Shown: in pieces, positions 1-4,697 of the stretch | Numbering within the stretch: the stretch's first letter is position 1 | How the letters are laid out: each line of letters begins with the position of its first letter | DNA from: Planctomycetota bacterium | GTDB lineage: Bacteria; Planctomycetota; Phycisphaerae; Sedimentisphaerales; SM23-30 | DNA length: 5,632 bases | Reading direction: 5' to 3' | Assembly (NCBI GenBank): GCA_022705365.1 | Contig: JAKJEP010000242.1 | Coordinates: 1-5,632, forward strand | The notes under the pieces: model-generated | The model's database searches: none | Seen by the model: the letters and a program-made list of their open reading frames with translations, nothing else | Told to the model about the DNA's origin: nothing | Program-made: the position numbers and the translations under genes

Positions 1-427
1 GCCAGCCCCAGACCCAGGGACTGTGCCATAAACCTATGTATGGTTTAGGATTGTATTTTTCGCAAAGGCTGGGGCAGGTAAAAGCGGCTTTTACCTGTAT
101 ATATTCCCAGATATAGCCCGACTCACCAAAAAGCTCAAAACGTGTAGGAGTCGGATAGGGAGGTTTGGTTATCCAACTCGGATCTGGGTCCGAACTCCAA
201 ATTTCCTTATATTCCCATTGCCAGGCTGGAATCTTATCCTCATAATCCCGGGCATACAGCAGCATCCCAGCCCCCAGCGTCTTCAAATTACTCAGGCAGA
301 TCGCCCGCTTCCCCGCCTCCCGTGCCCCCGTCAGCCCCGGCAGCGTCACCAACAGCACCAGCGCCGCGCAGACTCCCACCACTGCCATCTCCACACGGCA
401 AAACGCCCATTTCCTCTGGCTGTCCAT
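1..427 (-). CDS. Pseudopilin-like protein with degenerate type IV prepilin N-terminus (partial, C-terminus outside window)
   Basis: An uninterrupted minus-strand frame of 142 residues runs from ATG at 427 off the left edge. The N-terminus is a short basic/polar leader, then AFCRVEMAVVGV (residues 8-19) and a hydrophobic helix to about residue 30. This matches the position of the prepilin motif G/FTLIE, with F9 and the conserved Glu at residue 13. Next comes AREAGKRAICLSNLKTL (35-51), then LLYARDYEDKIP (56-67), and an FTCPS motif near residue 118. This order is characteristic of the large pseudopilin-like (DUF1559/H-X9-DG-type) families of planctomycetes and relatives, whose function is mostly unknown. 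The residue before F9 is Ala rather than Gly, and the third motif position is Arg, so processing by prepilin peptidase is uncertain. TGAGGA at 435-440 (read on the minus strand) lies 7 nt upstream and supports the start. A sigma70-like promoter lies about 90 bp upstream. The family call is fairly secure; the biological role is not. Confidence 0.85.
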   Translation of the reverse strand, partial: MDSQRKWAFCRVEMAVVGVCAALVLLVTLPGLTGAREAGKRAICLSNLKTLGAGMLLYARDYEDKIPAWQWEYKEIWSSDPDPSWITKPPYPTPTRFELFGESGYIWEYIQVKAAFTCPSLCEKYNPKPYIGLWHSPWVWGW

Positions 428-512
428 GCCTTAATCCTCACCAGCTTGTAAATGAACCTGAGCACCCCCCGTTTTACCGGACCGGGCACCCTGCCATAAT
501 TTGTATTTTTGC

Positions 513-541
513 ATTATACTCCTCCCGCCCCCTCATTGCAA
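513..541 (-). promoter_or_regulatory. Sigma70-type promoter for the pseudopilin-like gene
   Basis: Read on the minus strand, TTGCAA (536-541) is followed after exactly 17 nt by a perfect TATAAT (513-518). Transcription would begin near 506 and give a leader of about 79 nt before the ATG at 427. The -10 is ideal and the -35 matches 4 of 6 consensus positions. The spacing and the position directly upstream of a gene with a good ribosome binding site make this the best promoter in the window. It is predicted from sequence only. Confidence 0.6.
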
Positions 542-544
542 GAC

Positions 545-829
545 TTTTTTCCTCTCCAGTACCCATAATAAACCTTCCGTCCTGCCGCCCTCGCCGGGTG
601 TCACCTCCTGCCTTCCAGCAGGGAGGTAAACTTCCATCCTGCCCCTGTCCCTCTTCCTCTCTTCACGGGGGGAAACCGGTGTTCCATACGCCCAAGCCGG
701 ATAATCCTTCCAGCCACTTGTCCAAACCCTCCGATTTTGAGGCGGTGTGGCCAGCCGTCTTCCACTTTCCCGATTTTTTTATCCTGTTAATCTAGGCAAT
801 TTCCCTCCTCCCAAAATTCCCTCTTCACT
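545..829. other. Gene-free, pyrimidine-rich (plus strand) intergenic segment
   Basis: No credible gene is seen. The plus strand is dominated by C and T (runs such as CCTGCCCCTGTCCCTCTTCC), so the minus strand is purine-rich. The minus strand has two overlapping short open stretches that look protein-like but have no start/ribosome-binding context, and both hit stop codons within about 60 codons. It may be a decayed coding sequence or a dispersed intergenic repeat; one copy cannot distinguish these. It contains one good hairpin (603-627). Confidence 0.5.
603..627. repeat. Inverted repeat with 9-bp arms and one bulged base
   Basis: ACCTCCTGC (603-611) pairs with GCAGGGAGGT (618-627) if one G is bulged, with a 6-nt loop CTTCCA. 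It is GC-rich and would fold in RNA or single-stranded DNA. There is no T-run after it on either strand, so it is not an ordinary intrinsic terminator. Its role is unknown. Confidence 0.5.
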
Positions 830-857
830 GATAACTGATAACCGATAACTGATAACT
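830..857. repeat. Heptanucleotide tandem repeat, GATAACT x4
   Basis: Four contiguous 7-bp units are seen: GATAACT, GATAACC, GATAACT, GATAACT. Only one base differs across the array. It sits just before a very AT-rich stretch (ATATTATATACACGTG) at the junction between the pyrimidine-rich spacer and the degenerate repeat region. Heptameric short tandem repeats of this kind are known as intergenic features in several bacterial genomes, notably cyanobacteria. Copy number is likely variable between strains. No function can be read from the sequence. Confidence 0.9.
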
Positions 858-865
858 ATATTATA

Positions 866-875
866 TACACGTGTA
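866..875. repeat. Perfect 10-bp palindrome TACACGTGTA
   Basis: TACACGTGTA is a perfect palindrome embedded in AT-rich DNA directly after the GATAACT array. It could be a small protein-binding site, but its length and single occurrence allow a chance origin. Confidence 0.4.
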
Positions 876-890
876 ATAATCATTCACTTT

Positions 891-1060
891 TTACTATGTT
901 TTGCTCAGGTTTTATAATGTTTTGCTCTACTTTTACTACACTTTCTTCATGTTTTGTTATACTTTATTCAACATTTACCAACTCAACCTAACCGTTACAA
1001 ATTACCAAATTTCTTACCCATCTTCCCAAAAATCTTACCCAACCGTTACAATCGATATAA
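891..1060. repeat. Degenerate short direct repeats with 21-bp register
   Basis: ATGTTTTGCTC occurs at 896-906 and again at 917-927, 21 bp apart. A related ATGTTTTGTTA follows at 949-959, 32 bp later. TCTTACCCA occurs at 1012-1020 and 1033-1041, again 21 bp apart. AACCGTTACAA occurs at 990-1000 and 1041-1051, 51 bp apart. Spacings of 21 and 32 bp are close to two and three helical turns. The plus strand is almost free of G here. No gene is supported. The segment leads into the clearer 33-bp array at 1087-1214. Confidence 0.6.
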
Positions 1061-1086
1061 TCCCTACTTTATTATCGGACCATCAA

Positions 1087-1214
1087 TTCCCACGTAAAAT
1101 AAGCACTTACATCAATTTCATCAAATCAAATATATGGACTTACGACAATTTCCCCAAATCCAAAATAACGACTTACAACAGTTTCCCAAAACCAAAAATA
1201 AAGACTTACAAGCG
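1087..1214. repeat. Four-copy degenerate 33-bp tandem repeat
   Basis: Four units begin with TTC(C/A) at 1087, 1117, 1150 and 1183. Each contains the hexamer ACTTAC, at 1105, 1138, 1171 and 1204, exactly 33 bp apart. The last two units agree at about 25 of their first 29 positions; the first is 3 bp shorter in its spacer. The units are rich in A and C on the plus strand. A short plus-strand open frame across the array shows an 11-residue repeat only because 33 is divisible by three; it has no ribosome binding site. The units are contiguous, without unique spacers, so this is not a CRISPR array. Function unknown. Confidence 0.8.
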
Positions 1215-1235
1215 ACCAGCGGGAGCATCTCCAGG

Positions 1236-1266
1236 GTAAAATGTTTACGGTGATTTCACTGTAAAC
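1236..1266 (-). terminator. Possible intrinsic terminator overlapping the lipoprotein stop codon
   Basis: On the minus strand, GTTTACAGTGAAATCACCGTAAAC (1266-1243) can form a stem of about nine pairs with one A/C mismatch and a 4-nt loop. It is followed by ATTTTA (ending near 1237). The TAA stop of the broken lipoprotein gene (1247-1245) lies inside the stem. The U-run is short, so termination may be weak. A second small hairpin, GGAG-ATG-CTCC (1222-1232), follows. Confidence 0.4.
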
Positions 1267-1956
1267 CGCGCCTCACCCCCCAGGTACCGCTCCAGAATCA
1301 CTTCCCGTCTGGACCATAAAATCCCCAGTAAATTTTCACTTTCCTCCTGACTCATATCTGCCTCATTAACAATGGCTTGCAACTGCTCCCGACTGAACTG
1401 AGCTATTTTTCCCGCCATCCACCAGCCATCCTCAGCATCCATCCGCTCAAATGCACTATTGGGCTTCTCTGCCCGCCACCTGGCCGGATTAAAACCTAAA
1501 CAACTATCATCTTTGTACTTATGATTTTCATAATCATCCCCTCCCCTGCAATCCTCCTCCCTCCACAGCCCCAGACTCACCGCCCGCCGCATCTGCCTCT
1601 CCACATCCCAACGATATCTCCGCCAAAATCATCTCCTTCAAATCGCGATTAGTATAAAAACTCGAATCATTCACTTCTCCTGCTTCATTTATATTCTTCG
1701 CCGGCAACGGTTTACCGCACAATCGGGCCATCTGCCATTCCCCATCAAACCAGTCCCGAACCGGATAAAAATAGGTAGTCTTAAAAAAAATCTGCCATGT
1801 TTCATCCTGAGAAAACCGTATCTCCCTGGCTCCTTCCCGAACCATTTCCGCCTGACTATAGTATTGATTAGTACTGCATCCCAACCCGGAAAGCAGAAAA
1901 CAGAAAATAATGTACAACTTTCGAAATGAAAGGAGTTTATGTAAATTAAAATGCAT
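1245..1956 (-). pseudogene. Uncharacterised lipoprotein, interrupted by a one-base frameshift
   Basis: From ATG at 1956 a frame encodes a signal peptide with hydrophobic core YIIFCFLLSGLG and lipobox Cys27, fitting the relaxed lipoprotein pattern. The frame continues through FYTNRDLKEMILAEISL and then derails into a Gly/Ala-rich tail ending at 1534. The second minus-strand frame resumes at DVERQMRRAVSLGLWREE and ends at 1245. Removing one G from the GGG at 1607-1609 joins them into one protein of about 236 residues. Its C-terminal half contains KPNSAFERMDAEDGWWMAGKI, an FSREQLQAIV segment and a final RREVILERYLGG. This resembles, from memory, the C-terminal region of hypothetical proteins in Acidobacteria and Planctomycetes ('PNPAFxxMDxxDxFWAAKI...'), whose function I do not know. 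No clear Shine-Dalgarno sequence precedes the start, which lies 16 bp after the acyltransferase stop, so translational coupling is possible. Whether the frameshift is real or a read error is undecided. Confidence 0.7.
1607..1609 (-). other. Most likely frameshift site in the lipoprotein gene
   Basis: The minus strand reads TCGTTGGGATGTGGAG here. With GGG the frame gives SLGCGEAD and then low-complexity sequence; with GG it gives SLDVERQM and continues into the well-formed C-terminal half. The upstream part of the second frame has TGA stops near 1630-1637, so the crossover must lie downstream (on the minus strand) of these. The short G run makes a one-base gain or a sequencing error equally plausible. 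Confidence 0.65.
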
Positions 1957-1972
1957 ACATTAGTAGCATGGT

Positions 1973-2716
1973 TTAATGCAGGGCACTCGTTGGTACCATC
2001 GGTCGCCGCCGGATCGGCCTGCTGATCGCTGGCACCTCCAGCTCCTGCTCCAGAGTCTTGCTGATCGTATGGCTGGCAGGCACATGGCTTTTTTTCACCA
2101 CCCGGGCAGGCACGCCAACCACTGTGGTATAAGGATTTACATCTTCCAGCACGACCGCCCCAGCCCCCACCACCGCCGACTCTCCAATGGTAATCCCCTG
2201 GATGATTGTAGCCCCGATCCCGACAAAGGCCGCCTGCTTCACCTGAACATGCCCGGCAACCCGTACCCCGGGACAAATATGGGCCGTTTTAAAAATCATC
2301 GACTCGTGATCGATTATGCACCCGGTATTCAATATCACAGAATCCTCTATACTAACATGAGCGCAAACATTTGCACCAGCCGCAATTACAACATTTTTCC
2401 CAATAACGGCATTGCCCGCAATGCTCGCCGATGGGTGGATCGCGCTGACCAGGCTCACCCCAGCCCTTTCCAGCGTCTGGGCATACGCCTGACGTATCCG
2501 GTTATCACCGATTGCCACAATAGCCCCCCCGACACTCAACTCCGGAAATTTCGCCACCAGGGACAAATCCCCCAGAATTTCAATCCCATCCATTATCTGG
2601 CCATGCAGACTATGATTCGAGTCTATAAATCCCGCCACATCGAATTGGTGGTTATTTCGCAGAATGTCCAGCACCACCCGGCCGTGACCTCCAGCTCCCA
2701 CAATTACGATTTTCAT
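1973..2716 (-). CDS. NeuD/PglD-family sugar O/N-acyltransferase (left-handed beta-helix)
   Basis: This 247-residue protein has the two-part layout of the sialic-acid O-acetyltransferase NeuD / bacillosamine N-acetyltransferase PglD family. Residues 1-90 form a Rossmann-like nucleotide-sugar-binding domain starting MKIVIVGAGGHGRVVLDIL and including GGAIVAIGDNRIRQA (63-77). Residues about 91-207 carry hexapeptide repeats of the left-handed beta-helix, ending with GVPARVV. His137 in CIIDHE is at the expected position of the catalytic base. Such enzymes transfer an acetyl or similar group from acyl-CoA to a sugar, usually nucleotide-linked, in the cytoplasm before polymer assembly. The tail after residue 207 adds about 40 residues, including a basic PIRRRPM stretch, and is longer than the usual family end. 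AAAGAGG (2726-2732) lies 9 nt upstream of the ATG. The gene diverges from the export gene and is followed by the broken lipoprotein gene. The exact sugar substrate cannot be told. Confidence 0.9.
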   Translation of the reverse strand: MKIVIVGAGGHGRVVLDILRNNHQFDVAGFIDSNHSLHGQIMDGIEILGDLSLVAKFPELSVGGAIVAIGDNRIRQAYAQTLERAGVSLVSAIHPSASIAGNAVIGKNVVIAAGANVCAHVSIEDSVILNTGCIIDHESMIFKTAHICPGVRVAGHVQVKQAAFVGIGATIIQGITIGESAVVGAGAVVLEDVNPYTTVVGVPARVVKKSHVPASHTISKTLEQELEVPAISRPIRRRPMVPTSALH

Positions 2717-2774
2717 GAAAGTATGCCTCTTTCAGTACTAAAAACGCCTGTATGCGGCAATAAGACCGATAATT

Positions 2775-2801
2775 ACCGGTTTTGTTATCGACAAAACAGG
2801 T
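2775..2801. repeat. Near-perfect 11-bp inverted repeat (candidate operator or leader hairpin)
   Basis: ACCGGTTTTGT (2775-2785) and ACAAAACAGGT (2791-2801) are inverted copies with one mismatch, separated by TATCG. It lies 59 bp upstream of the acyltransferase start and about 205 bp from the export gene start. It could be a dimeric regulator site, or a hairpin in the 5' leader of the acyltransferase transcript. No T-run of terminator quality follows on either strand. Confidence 0.6.
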
Positions 2802-2838
2802 CCGTTTTCTCAAATGAAATAGAATAGGAAGACATGGA

Positions 2839-2866
2839 ATTAAATTTTTTAAAAAAAAGAGTGCAA
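2839..2866 (-). promoter_or_regulatory. Weak candidate promoter for the acyltransferase unit
   Basis: On the minus strand, TTGCAC (2861-2866) and TTTAAT (2839-2844, 5 of 6 to consensus) are separated by 16 nt made mostly of T and A tracts. Transcription from here would give a leader of about 115 nt that includes the 2775-2801 inverted repeat. AT-rich DNA produces such matches easily, so this is only a candidate. Confidence 0.3.
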
Positions 2867-2991
2867 AATCGCAATTTTTAGGGAAAATAAGAACCGTGGA
2901 TAAAAGGATAAATACAAAGGGTTTAAACATCAAGCATCGCCGGATGAAATCCGATAATAAAACTATATAGATGAGGAAATTCAAAGCTCAT

Positions 2992-2997
2992 AGGAAG
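2992..2997 (+). promoter_or_regulatory. Ribosome binding site of the export protein
   Basis: AGGAAG lies 9 nt before ATG 3007. It decides the start: the alternative in-frame ATG at 3070 would also leave a signal peptide but has no purine-rich sequence at the right distance. Confidence 0.65.
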
Positions 2998-3006
2998 TAA
3001 AAACGT

Positions 3007-4671
3007 ATGGTACCCAAAAAAAGTAACACAGGAATATCGGTAAGACAGAGAATCGCTTGGCCAGAAATCATGCGGCTTATCCTAAAAGCGGCAATAGGTG
3101 TAAAGGGATGGAAAGCTTTAATATGGGGTTTTTGTTTTATAATCCCTTTATTGATTTGCAGTTGTACCGAACCGTCGGATATGGGACGTTTTCACGCCAC
3201 GCCGATCACCAATGTGATATTGGAAGATCTTGGTGTGGTGGATGAGGAACCCGGGGCCTTTGAAGGAGCACGGGATCCAAAGATTCCCGATACCCAGCCG
3301 AGTGATAAAGAATATGTAATCGGGCCGGGGGATGTACTCATGATTAATATCATGGATCTTTTTGCGGTCAATATGGAGTGGCAGGGGCAGCGGCAAGTAT
3401 CGGAGACAGGGCGAATTACGTTGCCTTCCATCGGGACTTTTTTAGCGGCGGGACGAACGGAAGTGGAATTGACAGATCATATTGTGGATTTGTTGAGTCC
3501 GGATGTTCTGAAAAATCCAGAAGTCAGCGTGGTGGTTATCGGTTCACGCGAGCGATTCTATTCCATTTCGGGTGCGGTGACGGCTCCGGGTCGTTATCCC
3601 TTGCTGGGCAGTAATTTCCGGCTGTCCGAAGCATTTGCCCAGGCTCAGGGGATTCCACAAATGAATGCGGATTATGCCTATGTGGTCCGCAAGGTCTTGG
3701 AATCAGAAGATTTAGTGACAGAGTCCAAAACAGAATACGAAGAACAGAAAACAGAAGCATGGCCTGCAGCGATTCCAGAACAGCCGGAGATGCGGGAAGG
3801 GCCGATCGATGGAGAAGATTACATACAGCCGGAAGAACCAACTCCGCCTCAACCGGTTAATGAACAGGATGAACTGCTGGAAAGCATAAAACCAATGTCG
3901 GTTATGATTACTCCGGTGGAATTGGCGGACAGCGATGTGCCCGAACCAGAATCACGGATTGAAGAACCGCAAAAGGAAGAACTCTTACCGCCGAATACTT
4001 TTGAGGAAGCGACTTCGGAAACGACGGAAAGTGTTTCCGATAAACCATTTAAGGTAGTACGGGAGGGCGGCAGTTTCAAGCTGGTACCGGCAGCAGGATC
4101 GCCGGGGCAGCCCGGAGAATGGGAATCCCCTGTTTCCGCACTGCCTGTGACGGAACCGAAATTGGGTGATTACGGAATAGAGGAAATGGGAGGAGCCGGC
4201 CAGATATATGATGTCATTCGGATCGATTTGAATAAACTGCGAAGCGGCGATTTAACCCAGAATATCATTATTCAATCGGGGGATGATATTCAGGTGCCCT
4301 ATAATTCGGTAGGGGTATTTTATGTAGGCGGTCAGGTATCCCGTCCTGGTGCGTACAATTTGACGGGTGCCCAAATGACACTGAAGCGAGCGATGGTATC
4401 GGCCGGACCGCTGACCTCACTGGCTTGGCCGAGCCGCTGTGAGATTAGCCGGATGATAGGCGAGAATCGGGAAGTGACATATCAGGTGAATTTGGAGAAG
4501 CTCTTTACGGGTACTGCACCGGATATTTATATCAAACCGGGAGATATGATCAATGTCGGCTCCCATCCGCTGGCCCGGTTTATTGCTGTAGTTCGGCAGA
4601 GTTTCCGTGCCACCTACGGTTTTGGCTTTGTCTATGACCGGAATTTCGCGGATAAGGATTTCGGACATTGA
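3007..4671 (+). CDS. Outer-membrane polysaccharide export lipoprotein (OPX, Wza-like) with SLBB domains
   Basis: This 554-residue protein is an OPX-family exporter, which forms the periplasmic/outer-membrane channel for capsule or exopolysaccharide. A long basic N-terminus leads to a hydrophobic segment and lipobox LLICSC, with Cys53 as the lipidated residue. The polysaccharide export domain spans about 101-180, beginning EYVIGPGDVLMINI and including TGRITLPSIG. A first SLBB domain starts at ISGAVTAPGRYPL (187-199) and appears to be completed only at about 400-431 (VIRIDLNKL...GDDIQVP). Between them lies an acidic, Pro/Glu/Thr-rich insertion (about 232-398) with LLESIKPM (290-297) and FKVVREGGSFKLV (348-360). 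A second SLBB domain follows at 436-518 (FYVGGQVSRPGAYNL...IKPGDMINVG). The C-terminus ends in a tail with YGFGFVYDRNF. I recall similar insertions and tails in planctomycete homologues near exosortases. The exosortase gene starts 26 bp after the stop, so the two are probably co-transcribed. Confidence 0.92.
   Translation: MVPKKSNTGISVRQRIAWPEIMRLILKAAIGVKGWKALIWGFCFIIPLLICSCTEPSDMGRFHATPITNVILEDLGVVDEEPGAFEGARDPKIPDTQPSDKEYVIGPGDVLMINIMDLFAVNMEWQGQRQVSETGRITLPSIGTFLAAGRTEVELTDHIVDLLSPDVLKNPEVSVVVIGSRERFYSISGAVTAPGRYPLLGSNFRLSEAFAQAQGIPQMNADYAYVVRKVLESEDLVTESKTEYEEQKTEAWPAAIPEQPEMREGPIDGEDYIQPEEPTPPQPVNEQDELLESIKPMSVMITPVELADSDVPEPESRIEEPQKEELLPPNTFEEATSETTESVSDKPFKVVREGGSFKLVPAAGSPGQPGEWESPVSALPVTEPKLGDYGIEEMGGAGQIYDVIRIDLNKLRSGDLTQNIIIQSGDDIQVPYNSVGVFYVGGQVSRPGAYNLTGAQMTLKRAMVSAGPLTSLAWPSRCEISRMIGENREVTYQVNLEKLFTGTAPDIYIKPGDMINVGSHPLARFIAVVRQSFRATYGFGFVYDRNFADKDFGH
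3700..4200 (+). other. Acidic low-complexity insertion inside the first SLBB domain of the export protein
   Basis: Residues about 232-398 are dominated by Glu, Pro, Ser and Thr with little predicted hydrophobic core, and separate the beginning of the first SLBB domain (GAVTAPGRYPL...YAYVVRKV) from its apparent end (YDVIRIDLNKL...IIIQSGDDIQVP). The reading frame stays open and codon use looks like that of the flanks, so this is part of the protein rather than a frameshifted patch. Short hydrophobic islands (LLESIKPMSVMITPVEL, FKVVREGGSFKLV) may be small conserved motifs. Confidence 0.6.
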
Positions 4672-4697
4672 TAAAAACAAAAGATTAAAAGGCAACG

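Larger units (their letters stand above)
2717..3006. other. Divergent intergenic region
   Basis: This 290-bp spacer separates the minus-strand acyltransferase unit from the plus-strand export/exosortase unit and must contain promoters for both. It holds a near-perfect inverted repeat (2775-2801), a strong A/T tract (2839-2858, TTTTTT followed by eight A), a 5-bp hairpin CGGAT-GAA-ATCCG (2941-2953), and the ribosome binding sites of both flanking genes. I could not find a convincing plus-strand promoter; GATAAT at 2953-2958 resembles a -10 but lacks a good -35. No small gene is supported. Confidence 0.6.

Noticed and set aside
322..795. Plus-strand open frame of 157 codons
   Set aside because: It is Pro/Ser-rich low-complexity sequence from a C/T-rich strand, overlaps the pseudopilin-like gene antisense, and has no ribosome binding site.
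1087..1214. CRISPR array
   Set aside because: Units are contiguous and diverged, with no unique spacers between conserved repeats, and no cas gene is present.
901..1239. Plus-strand open frame of 112 codons with an 11-residue repeat
   Set aside because: The periodicity is a by-product of the 33-bp DNA repeat in a strand with few G and hence few TAG/TGA stops; it begins with a non-ATG codon and lacks a ribosome binding site.
1689..2276. Minus-strand open frame of 195 codons overlapping the acyltransferase and lipoprotein genes
   Set aside because: It is a shadow frame across two better supported genes in other frames; its composition is Gly/Cys-rich without domain features.
1976..2827. Plus-strand open frame of 283 codons
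   Set aside because: It is the exact antisense of the acyltransferase gene, rich in His/Pro/Arg, with no ribosome binding site.
2895..2903. DnaA-box-like sequence (TTATCCACG on the minus strand)
   Set aside because: A single 8-of-9 match with no cluster and no replication genes nearby does not support an origin.
2652..2984. Minus-strand open frame of 110 codons over the divergent intergenic region
   Set aside because: It overlaps the start of the acyltransferase gene in another frame and mostly translates AT-rich spacer; no ribosome binding site or recognisable domain.
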